A stretch of 64,000 nt of DNA from Mesorhizobium norvegicum (lineage in GTDB: Bacteria > Pseudomonadota > Alphaproteobacteria > Rhizobiales > Rhizobiaceae), in the NCBI RefSeq assembly GCF_004919685.1, contig NZ_SMYZ01000039.1, forward strand, positions 19,072 through 83,071, in the 5' to 3' direction. Positions within the stretch are counted from its first letter, which is position 1. Every line of letters starts with the position of its first letter. Positions 16,765-26,173 of this stretch are shown here, in pieces. The position numbers were made by a program, and so were the translations under genes. The notes below the pieces were generated by a model that had not been told where the DNA came from, did no database searches, and was given only the letters and a program-made list of their open reading frames with translations.

Positions 16765-17900
16765 GATGCCGGCCCTCCGCTGTCTCTTCGGACGCTCGTT
16801 GCTTGCGAAGGCTCACCAGGGCCTCGCATCCATGAAAATCGACTGCTCTTCACCCCATCGGTGCGGGAGACGCGGACGCGCTTCTGGTTCTTGCCGGCGC
16901 CGAAGCGCAACTCGGCGGCGGCAAACAGCCGGTCGACGATGATGTAGTTGCCGCGCACGCGATAGTTCACCAGCTCGGACGTGTCGCCTTCCGGCCCGAC
17001 CACGAAGAGTGGCGGCATCTCGCCCTGGCCGATGCCTCGCGGGAACTCGATGAAGACCTGCTTGCCATCGTCGAAGGCGCGCAATGGCCGCCACGGTGCG
17101 CGATCGCCCGTCACGTCGTAGCGGAAATTCACACGAGAGACATCGATGCCGGTCGAGACCGGCTGTGCAGCTTCGGCCTCTTGGTTCTGACGGCGCAAGG
17201 CAACGAGTTGGTCCTGCGGGTACTGCCAGGAAACCGATGCCATATAGGTCGACGGCGTCGAGCGCAGTTCCATGTGATAGGTACGCCGATCGGTATTGAT
17301 GACGAGATTGGTTATGAGTTCGGCGCGCGTGGGCTTGACGAGGATGTGGACTTGCTTGGCCCCGCCCGTACCGCTCTCGGTATCGCCGATGATCCAGCGC
17401 ACCGTGTCGCCAGCGGCGACGGGACCGGAGCCGACGAGCTGCTCGCCGGGCTGGAGCGCGATGTCGGTGATCTGCCCCGGCGATGCATAGACCTGATAGA
17501 GCGCGCCATCGACGAACGGATAGACCTGCATCGAGTTGATGAAGCCGTTGCGAACAGGCTGGACGCGCGCTGCGGCGTTGGCCAGGTTCACGCGCGCGGT
17601 CGGATCGGTCGGTTCCGGCTCGGGCTTTGCGTCCTTGCCGATCGGCTTCAACTGACCGGGAAGCGGCAGTGGCTTTGAAAGCTCGACCACCTTGACGGGC
17701 GGGGGCGGATCGACGGCCTGCACGGCCGGGACAGGATCGTCATAGGAAATCTCCGGCGGCTTCTGCGTGGTGGCACAGCCTGCAAGCGCCGAAGTGCAAA
17801 GCAGAAGTGCTGGAAAGGCAACCTTGCGGAAAGCCGGCACTGCGTGGATGAGGAAAGTTGGACACCCCCAGTGGGCGGCCTTGAAGAGTGCGGGCGTCAT
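16761..17900 (-). CDS. trbG: TrbG, type IV secretion outer-membrane-complex lipoprotein
   Basis: A 379-residue VirB9/TrbG homologue. A lipoprotein-type signal ends at about residue 41 ('LLLCTSALAGC'), then a linker, then the VirB9 domain ('VYPFVDGALYQVYASPGQIT', 'HILVKPTRAELITNLVINTD', 'FIEFPRGI', 'YIIVDRLFAAAELRFG'). With TrbI and TrbF it forms the outer core of the conjugation channel. It overlaps both trbF and trbI by 4 bp, so stoichiometric translation is likely. Confidence 0.93.
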   Translation of the reverse strand: MTPALFKAAHWGCPTFLIHAVPAFRKVAFPALLLCTSALAGCATTQKPPEISYDDPVPAVQAVDPPPPVKVVELSKPLPLPGQLKPIGKDAKPEPEPTDPTARVNLANAAARVQPVRNGFINSMQVYPFVDGALYQVYASPGQITDIALQPGEQLVGSGPVAAGDTVRWIIGDTESGTGGAKQVHILVKPTRAELITNLVINTDRRTYHMELRSTPSTYMASVSWQYPQDQLVALRRQNQEAEAAQPVSTGIDVSRVNFRYDVTGDRAPWRPLRAFDDGKQVFIEFPRGIGQGEMPPLFVVGPEGDTSELVNYRVRGNYIIVDRLFAAAELRFGAGKNQKRVRVSRTDGVKSSRFSWMRGPGEPSQATSVRRDSGGPAS

Positions 17901-18580
17901 TGTCCAAGCTCCTTCGACCAGTTGATAGCGTTGATGTAGATGCCAAGCGGATTCCTCCTCAGCGCGTCGGCGTCGCGCGGGGGCTGGACGACAATTGTGA
18001 GGATCGCGGACCAGCGCTCCGTGGAAGCGAGGGAACCGTCCTGATAGCGGCGTTCGACCCAGGCGATGCGGAAGCTCACCGGCGATGCGCGGATGACCGA
18101 CGACACGTCGACGGCGACCTGTTGTTTGCCGACCTTGGTGAACGGGTCATTGGCGCGCGCATAGTCGTTGAGAGCCAGCGCCCCGCCCTGCGTCGCGAAG
18201 TCATAGGCGCGCAGCCAGTTCTGCCGCACGATGACCGGATCGGCGGGGATCGACCTCACCTGTTCGATGAAGTGCGCCAGGTAGAAGGCGATCTGCGGAT
18301 CGTTCGGCTGATAGTCGCCGACCGCGGGGGCGACAGCCTGCGCCTGGCCGAGACGATCGACCTGCACCACCCAGGGCACGATCGAGCCGTTGGCGGATTG
18401 CCAGACGAGCGCGGCGGAGAACCCGGCGGCGAGCGCCAGGGAACCGAAGGCCATGTAACGCCAATTGCGCGCCTGCACGCGAGCAGAACCGATGCGCTCG
18501 TCCCAGACCTGGGCAGCGCGCTGGTAGGGCGTTTCAGGTTGTGGGGATTTGCCGTAGTGCGTGGACGGTCGTTTGAACAT
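17897..18580 (-). CDS. trbF: TrbF, VirB8-like inner-membrane scaffold
   Basis: A 227-residue bitopic inner-membrane protein: short cytoplasmic N-terminus with 'PETPYQRAAQVWDERIGSAR', a transmembrane helix at about residues 45-65 ('MAFGSLALAAGFSAALVW') and a periplasmic VirB8-like domain ('VQVDRLGQAQAV', 'AFYLAHFIEQVRSI'). It nucleates assembly of the mating-pair channel. Lies 2 bp after trbL. Confidence 0.92.
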   Translation of the reverse strand: MFKRPSTHYGKSPQPETPYQRAAQVWDERIGSARVQARNWRYMAFGSLALAAGFSAALVWQSANGSIVPWVVQVDRLGQAQAVAPAVGDYQPNDPQIAFYLAHFIEQVRSIPADPVIVRQNWLRAYDFATQGGALALNDYARANDPFTKVGKQQVAVDVSSVIRASPVSFRIAWVERRYQDGSLASTERWSAILTIVVQPPRDADALRRNPLGIYINAINWSKELGQ

Positions 18581-18582
18581 GC

Positions 18583-19944
18583 TTAGTCTCTTTCAGAGAG
18601 GTTGATCGAGGAGCCGCCGCCATGGCTGTCACCACTGCGAACGGCGTGGGCGGCGGCCTGGACGCCGTGGGTCATCTGTTGCGAGCGCTTCATGCGCTTC
18701 GCCCAGGCGGGCTGACTCTGGGTGGCGGAGGACGCGGCGGGATCGGAGCCGGCTTCGGCGGCGTTCGCGCCGACTGTGCCGGCGGTGGATGATCCGCCCG
18801 TCGTCTCGAAGGCAGCGCGAGCGCCGGACTGGTAGCTGTGCTTCATGCTGCCTGCCGCATTCTTGGCCGCGCGCTTCAGCGGTGAGATGGCGCCCTGGGC
18901 GCCAGCGCCGATGACACCGCCGAGCCCGGATGCAACCCCGGAAAAACCAGACTGTCCGGCCGCGCCGAGGCCGTAGGCTCTGGATGCCCTGCCCGCGGTC
19001 GCGGCCCCGCCACGGGCCGCCGCTGCAGCACCGCCGCTGGCAGCCACACCCCCGGACACGACGGCACCGCCGGCCGCGGCGCCCACTGCTCCCATGCCGC
19101 CGGCGGCGAGCCCGGTGCCGACGGCCGCGCCCGCGCCGAGCTGCGGGCCGCCGGAGACGAGACCGTTGGCAATGCCCGGTCCAAAGATGCCAAGGCCGAG
19201 CAGCGACAGCGCGGCCAGCACGATCGCCATGGCGTCGTCGATCGACGGCGTGTTGCCGCTGAAGCCCGAGGTGAACTCGGAAAAGAGGGTCGAGCCGATG
19301 CCGATGATGACGGCGAGCACCAGCACCTTGATGCCGGATGAGATGACGTTGCCAAGCACGCGCTCGGCCATGAAGGCGGATTTGCCGAACAGACCGAAGG
19401 GGATCAGCACGAAACCGGCAAGCGTCGTCAGCTTGAACTCGATCAGCGTGACGAAGAGCTGGATCGCGAGGATGAAGAAGGCCAGCAGCACCAGCGCCCA
19501 GGCGAAGAACATGCAGGCGATCTGGATGAAGTTCTCGAAGAAGGACCAATAGCCCATCAAGTTCGAGATCGAGTCCAGCAACGGCCGGCCGGCGTCGAGC
19601 CCGGTCTGCGCCACCTTGCCCGGGCGCATGAGATCGTTGACGGTAAAACCCGTACCCGAGGCCTTCAGGCCAAGCCCAGCGAAGCTTTTGAAGACGATGC
19701 GGGCGAGATTGTTCCAGTTGGAGATGAGATAGGCAAAAACGCCGACGAACAGGGTCTTCTTGACGAGGCGCGCCATGATGTCGTCGTCCGCCCCCCAGGA
19801 CCAGAAGAGCGCAGCCAACGTCACGTCAATAACGATCAGGGTTGTGGCGATGAAGCCGACCTCGCCGCCGAGCAGGCCGAAGCCGCTGTCGATGTAGCGC
19901 GTGAAGACTTCGAGGAAATGGTCGATGACGCCCATGCCGCCCAT
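18583..19944 (-). CDS. trbL: TrbL, VirB6-like polytopic membrane protein
   Basis: A 453-residue VirB6/TrbL protein. The N-terminal half has at least five hydrophobic helices ('FIATTLIVIDVTLAALFWSW', 'FVGVFAYLISNW', 'MFFAWALVLLAFFILAIQLF', 'VLVLAVIIGIGSTLF', 'AIVLAALSLLGLGIFGPGIA'). The C-terminal 170 residues are low-complexity Ala/Gly, as usual for the family, and generate long antisense open frames that are not genes. Start 19944 chosen one base after the trbK-like stop; 19935 is an alternative. Confidence 0.92.
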   Translation of the reverse strand: MGGMGVIDHFLEVFTRYIDSGFGLLGGEVGFIATTLIVIDVTLAALFWSWGADDDIMARLVKKTLFVGVFAYLISNWNNLARIVFKSFAGLGLKASGTGFTVNDLMRPGKVAQTGLDAGRPLLDSISNLMGYWSFFENFIQIACMFFAWALVLLAFFILAIQLFVTLIEFKLTTLAGFVLIPFGLFGKSAFMAERVLGNVISSGIKVLVLAVIIGIGSTLFSEFTSGFSGNTPSIDDAMAIVLAALSLLGLGIFGPGIANGLVSGGPQLGAGAAVGTGLAAGGMGAVGAAAGGAVVSGGVAASGGAAAAARGGAATAGRASRAYGLGAAGQSGFSGVASGLGGVIGAGAQGAISPLKRAAKNAAGSMKHSYQSGARAAFETTGGSSTAGTVGANAAEAGSDPAASSATQSQPAWAKRMKRSQQMTHGVQAAAHAVRSGDSHGGGSSINLSERD

Positions 19945-19945
19945 G

Positions 19946-20341
19946 TCAACGAATCTCCGGCCGAGGCGGCTCGACCTGCATCGCAGGAGCGGTAACATCC
20001 GGCCGCTCTCCTTCTTTCCGGTCGGCTGACGCCGCTACGTTCGGAAACAGCGTTGTCGGCGCTACCGGAGCAGGCGCGGTTGCCGAGTCACGTTCACCGA
20101 GAAACCGGCGCCGGCTTTCTGCCCACGCTTTCAGGCAGCCGGGATCGCGAGGGCCGGCCTCACCGATCCCGGAACAGCGGCGCAATTCGGACGCGAGCGG
20201 GTCTTGTGACGCGACGGAACGGTCCCGTGTCGCAAGGGCGTCAGGCTCATCGTCCTTGCTACTCATCTCGATCGCGGTCACTGTCAAAGCGATCGCGATG
20301 AAGACGACTGCGCCGATGCGAGCGAGGATCTTCCCGTCCAT
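19946..20341 (-). CDS. TrbK-like entry-exclusion protein
   Basis: A 131-residue protein with one N-terminal membrane helix ('ILARIGAVVFIAIALTVTAI') and the TrbK-alt pattern 'LASELRRCSGIGEAGPRDPG' followed by 'LKAWAESRRRFLG'. Placed between trbJ and trbL, the standard position of trbK. In IncP plasmids TrbK blocks entry of a second related plasmid; here the assignment rests on position and this motif. ATG 20341 chosen over 20380 because it yields a clean membrane-anchor N-terminus. Confidence 0.8.
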   Translation of the reverse strand: MDGKILARIGAVVFIAIALTVTAIEMSSKDDEPDALATRDRSVASQDPLASELRRCSGIGEAGPRDPGCLKAWAESRRRFLGERDSATAPAPVAPTTLFPNVAASADRKEGERPDVTAPAMQVEPPRPEIR

Positions 20342-20351
20342 CGCGCCGACC

Positions 20352-21110
20352 TCAGTTCTTGCCATGGAACATCTGCGCACTGCCGGGCTGGTAGCCTGAG
20401 CCCTGCGTCAGGAAGCGGCGGCGCTGCTCCCTGCCCTGCTCGGCGGCGGTGGCCTGTTCGGCCGATTGCAACGCCTGCGCCCGACCATTGGCGGCAACGA
20501 CAGCGGTGAGATCGGCGAGCTGCTGCGCCTGAAGCGCGAGGAGCTGGTTGCCGGCCTGTGTTGCCTGAAGCGCTCCGGTCGCACCCTGGCTCTGGCCGAC
20601 CAGCGCCGACATCTCAGTGCGATTGGTATCGATGTTGCCGACGACGCCCGCCTGCACACGCATGGCATCCTGAAGGCCACCAACCGTGTTGCCCCAGCGC
20701 GAGCGCGCCTCAGTGACGAGTTGCTGATCTGAAGCCGACAGCGAGACGTTGCCGTATTTCTGCTGGAAGGCCTGATCGATCTGCTGGACGTCATAGGCAA
20801 CGTTCTGCGCTTGACCGAGCAATTGCTGCGTGCGCTGCACGGACTGCTGGAGCTGTTGCAGCGAGGAGAACGGCAGGCTTGCGAGATTGCGCGCCTGGTT
20901 GATGAGCATCTGCGCTTGGTTCTGAAGCGAGGTGATCTGGTTGGTGATCTGCTCGAGCGAGCGCGCCGCCGTCAGGACGTTTTGCGAATAGTTCGACGGA
21001 TCGAAAACGATGAAGGCGTTTGCCGGCGTCGGCAGCATGGGCGCGAAGGTGACGGGAGCGACGAGCAGAGCGGCAGCGAGCCGCATGGCAAGGGAACGGC
21101 GCAGATTCAT
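20352..21110 (-). CDS. trbJ: TrbJ, VirB5-like pilus-associated protein
   Basis: A 252-residue secreted protein: Sec signal at residues 1-34 ('LAAALLVAPVTFAPMLPTPANA') and a long helical body rich in Gln ('LEQITNQITSLQNQAQML', 'LQQLQQSVQRTQQLLGQAQN'), typical of TrbJ/VirB5 pilus-tip proteins. ATG 21110 overlaps the trbE stop by 4 bp; the longer frame to 21263 is antisense-like arginine-rich sequence and is rejected. Confidence 0.92.
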   Translation of the reverse strand: MNLRRSLAMRLAAALLVAPVTFAPMLPTPANAFIVFDPSNYSQNVLTAARSLEQITNQITSLQNQAQMLINQARNLASLPFSSLQQLQQSVQRTQQLLGQAQNVAYDVQQIDQAFQQKYGNVSLSASDQQLVTEARSRWGNTVGGLQDAMRVQAGVVGNIDTNRTEMSALVGQSQGATGALQATQAGNQLLALQAQQLADLTAVVAANGRAQALQSAEQATAAEQGREQRRRFLTQGSGYQPGSAQMFHGKN

Positions 21111-23545
21111 GGGGACTTCTCCTTGTTGGTCAGGGCGGGAACGAGTTCGGCGGCCCAGCCGACGCCTCGGTGGGTCAGCCAGGCTGCGAGGAAACCGTCG
21201 CGGCCATGCTCGGCGACGATGTGGGCGATCGCGGTCTGGTCGGTCTTCGCGGATACAGCGCAAAGCGCGAGGGCCACATCCGACAAGCCGAGCTCGAACA
21301 GCCGGTTGCCGCGACGGGACTGGCAGTAGTAATCGCGCTTCGGCATTGCCCGCGCGATGATCTCGATCTGCCGATCATTGAGGCCGAAGCGGCGATAGAT
21401 CGCCGTGATCTGCGGCTCGATGGCGCGCTCGTTCGGCAGGAGAAGCCGGGTCTGGCAGCTCTCGATAATCGCGGGCGCGATTGTCGAACCATCGATGTCG
21501 CTGAGCGACTGCGTGGCGAAGATGACGCTGGCGTTCTTCTTGCGCAGCGTCTTCAGCCATTCGCGGAGCTGGCCGGCAAAACCGTCATCGTCCAACGCAA
21601 GCCAGCCTTCGTCGATGATGAGTAGGGTTGGCGAGCCATCGAGCCGGTCTTCGATGCGATGGAAGAGATAGGACAGGACCGCGGGCGCAGCACCCGTTCC
21701 GATCAGACCTTCGGTTTCGAACGCCTGGACCGACGCCGATCCGAGATGTTCGCGCTCGGCATCGAGCAACCGCCCGTAGGGACCACCGACGCAATAGGGA
21801 CGCAGTGCCTGCTTGAGATCGTTTGATTGCAGCAGCACGACAAGACCGGTGATGGTGCGTTCCTCGGCAGGCGCGGACGCCAGCGAGCTCAACGCCGTCC
21901 AGATATGCTCCTTGACCTCAGGCGTGATCGTCACATTCTCGCGCGTCAGGATCGCCACGATCCAGTCGGCGGCCCAGGCGCGCTCGGGGACATCAGGAAT
22001 GCGGGCGAACGGCTGAAGGCTGACGCTGTCGATCGCCCCATCACTGAGATCGCCGCCGAGATCGTGCCAGTCGCCGCCCATGGCGAGTGCCGCCGCGCGG
22101 ATCGAGCCACCGAAATCGAAGGCGAAGACCTGTGACCCCGCATAGCGGCGGAACTGCAGCGCCATCAGCGCCAGCAGCACGGACTTGCCCGCGCCGGTCG
22201 GGCCGACGATCAGCGTATGGCCGACGTCGCCGACGTGAAGCGAAAGCCGGAACGGGGTCGAGCCTTCGGTCTTGCCGAAGAGCAGAGGGGGCGCTGCAAA
22301 ATGCTCGTCCCGCACCTCGCCCGCCCACACCGCGGAAAGCGGAATGATGTGGGCGAGATTGAGCGTGGAGACGGGAGGCTGACGGACGTTGGCGTAAACA
22401 TGACCCGGCAGGCTGCCGAGCCAGGCGTCGACGGCGTTGATGGTTTCGATGATCGCCGTGAAATCGCGGCCCTGGATGACCTTTTCGATCCGGCGCAGTT
22501 TTTCGTCGGCGATGCCGGGATCATCGTCCCAAACCGTTACCGTCGCGGTGACATAGGCCATGCCCGCATAGTCGGCGCCGAGTTCCTGCAGCGCCATGTC
22601 GGCGTCGGCCGCCTTGTTTGCGGCGTCGGTGTCCACGAGGACGGACGCCTCGTTGGTCATCACCTCCTTGAGGATGGCGGCGACCGATTTGCGCTTGGCG
22701 AACCATTGACGCCGGATCTTTGTCAGCAGCCTGGTCGCATCGGCCTTGTCGAGCAGGATCGCGCGTGTCGACCAGCGATACGGAAACGCCAGCCGGTTCA
22801 GTTCGTCGAGCAGACCCGGCGTGGTCGCGGTCGGGAAACCCGTGACCGTGAGAATGCGCAGGTGCGACGCGCCAAGCCGCGGCTCGAGCCCGCCGGTCAG
22901 CGGCTGGTCGGCCAGCATGGCGTCGAGATACATCGGCGTTTCGGGAACGCGGACACGGTGACGATTGGTCGAGACGCAGCCATGCAAGTAAGTCAGTGTC
23001 TCGGCGTCATCGAGCCAGCGGCACTCCGGCATAAAGGCTTCGACAAGGCGCAGGACGCGGTCGCTGCGATCGGCGAACCCGGTCAGCACCGCGTTGGGGT
23101 CGAGGCCCTTCTTGTCGCGGCCTTCGTAGAGCCAGCTTTCCGCTCGCGCGGTGTCTTCGGCGGGCGCAAGATAGGTGAGCGTCAGGAAGCAGCTGGACTC
23201 GAAATGCGCGCCGGCCTCCTCGAAGCCCGCCTTTCGCTCCGCATCGACCAGCGTGGAGGCCGCATCCGGAAAGTGGCTGTCGGGATAACGGGTCGAGGCA
23301 TGGCGCTGCGCCTCGACGAAGATCGCCCAGCCGGAGCCGAGACGGCGGAAGGCATTGTTGAGCCGGCCGGCGACGGCAACAAGTTCGGCCGGAACGGCGC
23401 TGTCGAGATCGGGGCCGCGGAAACGCGCGGTGCGCTGGAAGCTGCCGTCTTTGTTGAGGACGATGCCGGCGCCGACCAATGCCACCCATGGCAGGAAGTC
23501 GGCGAGCCGGCTGCTACGATTGCGATATTCGGCAAGATTCATCAT
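21107..23545 (-). CDS. trbE: TrbE, VirB4-type conjugation ATPase
   Basis: An 812-residue VirB4/CagE ATPase that powers pilus assembly and substrate transfer at the inner membrane. N-terminal domain with 'FLPWVALVGAGIVLNKDGSF'; Walker A 'VGPTGAGKSVLLALMALQF' near residue 440; Walker B region 'PTLLIIDEGWLALDDDGF'; and 'ASVIFATQSLSDIDGSTIAP', all family-standard. Full length, no interruptions. Lies 12 bp downstream of trbD. Confidence 0.95.
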   Translation of the reverse strand: MMNLAEYRNRSSRLADFLPWVALVGAGIVLNKDGSFQRTARFRGPDLDSAVPAELVAVAGRLNNAFRRLGSGWAIFVEAQRHASTRYPDSHFPDAASTLVDAERKAGFEEAGAHFESSCFLTLTYLAPAEDTARAESWLYEGRDKKGLDPNAVLTGFADRSDRVLRLVEAFMPECRWLDDAETLTYLHGCVSTNRHRVRVPETPMYLDAMLADQPLTGGLEPRLGASHLRILTVTGFPTATTPGLLDELNRLAFPYRWSTRAILLDKADATRLLTKIRRQWFAKRKSVAAILKEVMTNEASVLVDTDAANKAADADMALQELGADYAGMAYVTATVTVWDDDPGIADEKLRRIEKVIQGRDFTAIIETINAVDAWLGSLPGHVYANVRQPPVSTLNLAHIIPLSAVWAGEVRDEHFAAPPLLFGKTEGSTPFRLSLHVGDVGHTLIVGPTGAGKSVLLALMALQFRRYAGSQVFAFDFGGSIRAAALAMGGDWHDLGGDLSDGAIDSVSLQPFARIPDVPERAWAADWIVAILTRENVTITPEVKEHIWTALSSLASAPAEERTITGLVVLLQSNDLKQALRPYCVGGPYGRLLDAEREHLGSASVQAFETEGLIGTGAAPAVLSYLFHRIEDRLDGSPTLLIIDEGWLALDDDGFAGQLREWLKTLRKKNASVIFATQSLSDIDGSTIAPAIIESCQTRLLLPNERAIEPQITAIYRRFGLNDRQIEIIARAMPKRDYYCQSRRGNRLFELGLSDVALALCAVSAKTDQTAIAHIVAEHGRDGFLAAWLTHRGVGWAAELVPALTNKEKSP

Positions 23546-23557
23546 CCGATGGCCCCC

Positions 23558-23854
23558 TCAGACCGTGAGATGCGCCGGGATGCGCAGATGCCGGCGAACG
23601 ACGTCGGCGAAAAGCGGATCGCGCTTGGCGGCCCAGACGGCGGCAACGTGGCCGATCGCCCAGATTGCGAGGCCGACGAGCCACAGACGCAGCCCCAGCC
23701 CGACGGCGCCGGCGAGCGTCCCGTTCATGATCGCAATGGCGCGCGGGGCGCCGCCGAGCAGGATCGGCTCGGTCAGCGCCCGGTGCACGAGGACCGAATA
23801 ACCCGGCACCGCGTAGTCCGGCATTGACCCGCTCTGTTCGACCAAACCCGCCAT
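23558..23854 (-). CDS. trbD: TrbD, VirB3-like membrane protein
   Basis: A 98-residue VirB3/TrbD protein: 'YSVLVHRALTEPILLGGAPR' at residues 20-39, then a long hydrophobic segment ('LAGAVGLGLRLWLVGLAIWA') and 'AAKRDPLFADVVRRHL'. It associates with the VirB4-type ATPase encoded next. ATG 23854 chosen; it overlaps the trbC stop. The frame runs far upstream antisense to nothing recognisable. Confidence 0.92.
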   Translation of the reverse strand: MAGLVEQSGSMPDYAVPGYSVLVHRALTEPILLGGAPRAIAIMNGTLAGAVGLGLRLWLVGLAIWAIGHVAAVWAAKRDPLFADVVRRHLRIPAHLTV

Positions 23855-24186
23855 CAGATCAGCGCTCCGCCGCCGAACGAGAAGAACGACAGGAAGAAGC
23901 TCGACGCCGCGAAAGCGATCGACAGGCCGAACACGATCTGGATGAGCCGGCGGAAGCCGCCCGACGTGTCGCCGAAGGCGAGCGTCAGGCCGGTGACGAT
24001 GATGATGATCACCGCCATGATCTTGGCGACCGGGCCTTCGATCGACTGGAGGATCTGTTGCAGCGGCTGTTCCCACGGCATCGACGAGCCGGAGGCAAAA
24101 GCAGGCGCGGCCATCACCAGGATGAGCGTGGGAACGGAAACGGTCATGGCGAGACGATGGCGCGCGAGGCGCAGGCGTTGGATCAC
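23854..24186 (-). CDS. trbC: TrbC, VirB2-like pilin
   Basis: A 110-residue prepilin. Signal peptide cleavable near 'VMAAPAFASG' (about residue 31), then the mature pilin with two hydrophobic helices ('VAKIMAVIIIIVTGLTLAFG' and 'LIQIVFGLSIAFAASSFFLS') joined by a short polar loop. It overlaps trbB by 4 bp and trbD by one base. Maturation probably needs the TraF peptidase encoded at 32 kb. Confidence 0.92.
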   Translation of the reverse strand: MIQRLRLARHRLAMTVSVPTLILVMAAPAFASGSSMPWEQPLQQILQSIEGPVAKIMAVIIIIVTGLTLAFGDTSGGFRRLIQIVFGLSIAFAASSFFLSFFSFGGGALI

Positions 24187-25199
24187 GGATTTTCTCCTTC
24201 AGGGCTTTGGATGAGCAGGGGCGAACTTTCGTCGCCCTCGATGACGGCTGGCGCGACGCGGTAATCACCGTCCGGGCGAAGGCCATCGACACGGGCAAGT
24301 TCGGACAGCCGGCGCGCGGAGCCGCGGCCGGAAAGGACGGCAACCAGGTCGATCGTTTCGGCGATCAGCGCGCGTGGAACCGTGACGACGGCTTCCTGGA
24401 TGAGCTGTTCCATCCGTCGCAGCGCGCCAATGGCGCTGCCGGCGTGGATCGTGCCGAGGCCGCCGGGGTGGCCGGTGCCCCAGGCCTTGAGCAGTTCGAG
24501 CGCCTCGGCTCCGCGCACTTCGCCGACCGGAATGCGGTCGGGGCGCAGGCGCAGCGATGAACGAACGAGATCGGAGAGCGACGCGACGCCGTCTTTCGTT
24601 CGCATCGCAACGAGATTGCGCGCGGCGCATTGCAGCTCGCGCGTATCCTCGATGATGACGACGCGATCGGCGGTTTTGGCCACTTCGGCCAACAGCGCGT
24701 TGATCAGCGTGGTCTTGCCCGTGGATGTGCCGCCAGCGACCAGAATATTGGCGCGGGTGATAACGCCCTGGCGCAGCGTCTCCGCCTGGCGCGCCGACAT
24801 GATCCCGGTCGCGACATAATCTTCGAGGGTGAAGATGGCGACGGCAGGCTTGCGGATCGCGAAGGCGGGTGCTGCGACGACGGGAGGAAGAAGCCCCTCA
24901 AACCGCTCCCCCGTCTCGGGCAGTTCGGCCGAGACGCGTGGGGCGCCGGCATGGACTTCGGCACCGACATGATGAGCGACGAGGCGAACGATGCGTTCGC
25001 CGTCCGCAGCCGACAGACGCTCTCCTGTGTCGGACAACCCCTCGGACAACCGGTCAATCCACAAACGGCCATCGGGATTGAGCATCACCTCGACGATGCT
25101 CGCATCGTCGAGATAGCTCGCGATCGCGGGTCCGAGCGCTGTGCGCAACATACGTGCGCCGCGCGCCAGACCTTCTGAACTGTGATGCGAAGCTGCCAT
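24183..25199 (-). CDS. trbB: TrbB, VirB11-type secretion ATPase
   Basis: A 338-residue hexameric traffic ATPase. Visible: '[19 protein letters not shown]', Walker A '[20 protein letters not shown]' near residue 165, Asp box '[20 protein letters not shown]', '[20 protein letters not shown]' (Walker B/His-box region) and '[20 protein letters not shown]'. ATG 25199 ('[10 protein letters not shown]') chosen; the 39 codons upstream lack family similarity. First gene of the trb operon, so its promoter should be in 25200-25417. Confidence 0.93.
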   Translation of the reverse strand: MAASHHSSEGLARGARMLRTALGPAIASYLDDASIVEVMLNPDGRLWIDRLSEGLSDTGERLSAADGERIVRLVAHHVGAEVHAGAPRVSAELPETGERFEGLLPPVVAAPAFAIRKPAVAIFTLEDYVATGIMSARQAETLRQGVITRANILVAGGTSTGKTTLINALLAEVAKTADRVVIIEDTRELQCAARNLVAMRTKDGVASLSDLVRSSLRLRPDRIPVGEVRGAEALELLKAWGTGHPGGLGTIHAGSAIGALRRMEQLIQEAVVTVPRALIAETIDLVAVLSGRGSARRLSELARVDGLRPDGDYRVAPAVIEGDESSPLLIQSPEGENP

Positions 25200-25417
25200 C
25201 CTGTCCCCGTTTCGATCCGGGGGGAACATGGGCGGCCCCTGGACGGGGATGATTAAGAGAACCGCATCTCGAGTGGTTTCAACACCTATATCGAGGCGTA
25301 GTGGCGTAGCGTGCAAATACAGGAGATTGGCGGTGCGGACCTGTAATCAAGGCCGGCGATCTTCAGGCAAGGGCGGCGCTCGCCGTCAATTGTGCGCTCG
25401 TGGGCAAAGCCGTCTGA

Positions 25418-25735
25418 TCAAGCGGCTTCAGCACGAGTCGACCGTCGAGGCTTGTGGCGAACCACCACGTCAACCTTGTAGTCGAGCCGGTCCAGACAGC
25501 GAACCAGCCTGTCTATTGAAAACTTACCCGTGCGCCCGGTGGCGATCGCGGAGACGTCGGGCTGTTTCATTCCGAGCAGTTCAGCCGACTTCGCCTGGGT
25601 CAGGCGCCGGCGCTTGATAATGGCGCGGATCTCGCGGGCCAGCTTGGCCTTGAGCAATTCCTCTTCGGGATTGTCAAAGCCGAGGTCCGCAAACACGTTG
25701 CCGCTGCTCACTTCGGCGGTGATGTCTTCTGTCAT
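25418..25735 (-). CDS. XRE-family antitoxin (HigA/RelB-type TA partner)
   Basis: A 105-residue protein with a Cro/C1 helix-turn-helix: 'EIRAIIKRRRLTQAKSAELL', 'GMKQPDVSAIATGRTGKFSI', followed by 'LDRLDYKVDVVVR'. Its ATG (25735) overlaps the stop of the toxin gene by 4 bp (toxin-first order, as in higBA). It probably neutralises the RelE-like toxin and represses the pair. Located between traG/copG and trbB, where it could stabilise the element. Confidence 0.85.
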   Translation of the reverse strand: MTEDITAEVSSGNVFADLGFDNPEEELLKAKLAREIRAIIKRRRLTQAKSAELLGMKQPDVSAIATGRTGKFSIDRLVRCLDRLDYKVDVVVRHKPRRSTRAEAA

Positions 25736-26106
25736 GACTTTGTTCCTTTCCCATAGTTTTCGCGGTAGTGCGCCTCGGCTGCCTTCAATCGCACTGTCAC
25801 GACATCGATTTCGTGCTTGGGTGTCTCCCTGCCCTTCTTCGACTTCTTCTGGAAGCAATGAAGCACGTAGATCACCCCGGCAAAGCGCACCGCATAGACG
25901 GCCCGGTAGGTATCTCCGTCGAAGTCGTCGACCACCTCGAGGATGCTGCGGCCCCCAAAGCCTTTCAGGGCTTTGACAGCCGGGTGCTCCTCACCATTCT
26001 GGGCGTCGTTGATTGCGACACCCATCAATCGGCGAACATCGACCGGAAACTCGCGCAGGTCGCCCTTCGACGATCCCATCCATACTGCGGGCTTTTGGTT
26101 TTTCAT
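25732..26106 (-). CDS. RelE/HigB-like toxin (phage Gp49-like family)
   Basis: A 124-residue protein matching the 'phage-derived Gp49-like'/HigB toxin family: 'PAVWMGSSKGDLREFPVDVR' at the start, 'VKALKGFGGRSILEVVDDF', 'YRAVYAVRFAGVIYVLHCFQ' and 'KKSKKGRETPKHEIDVVTVR', the conserved basic tail that contacts RNA or ribosome. Predicted mRNA interferase. ATG 26106 preferred over 26160 for domain fit. Co-transcribed with the XRE antitoxin. Confidence 0.85.
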   Translation of the reverse strand: MKNQKPAVWMGSSKGDLREFPVDVRRLMGVAINDAQNGEEHPAVKALKGFGGRSILEVVDDFDGDTYRAVYAVRFAGVIYVLHCFQKKSKKGRETPKHEIDVVTVRLKAAEAHYRENYGKGTKS

Positions 26107-26173
26107 TCTCACTTGCCTTATAGCATACAGACTATAATTTTCAACGAAAAATCCTGACACCGCTTAAGGCCAT

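Noticed and set aside
18629-19552. Long open frames on both strands over the trbL 3' half
   Set aside because: They are Arg/Pro/Ser-rich shadows of the Ala/Gly-rich TrbL tail; TrbL itself is unmistakable.
22217-23827. 536-codon plus-strand frame antisense to trbE
   Set aside because: Antisense to a full-length VirB4 ATPase with all motifs; its translation is basic and domain-free, as expected for GC-rich complementary frames.
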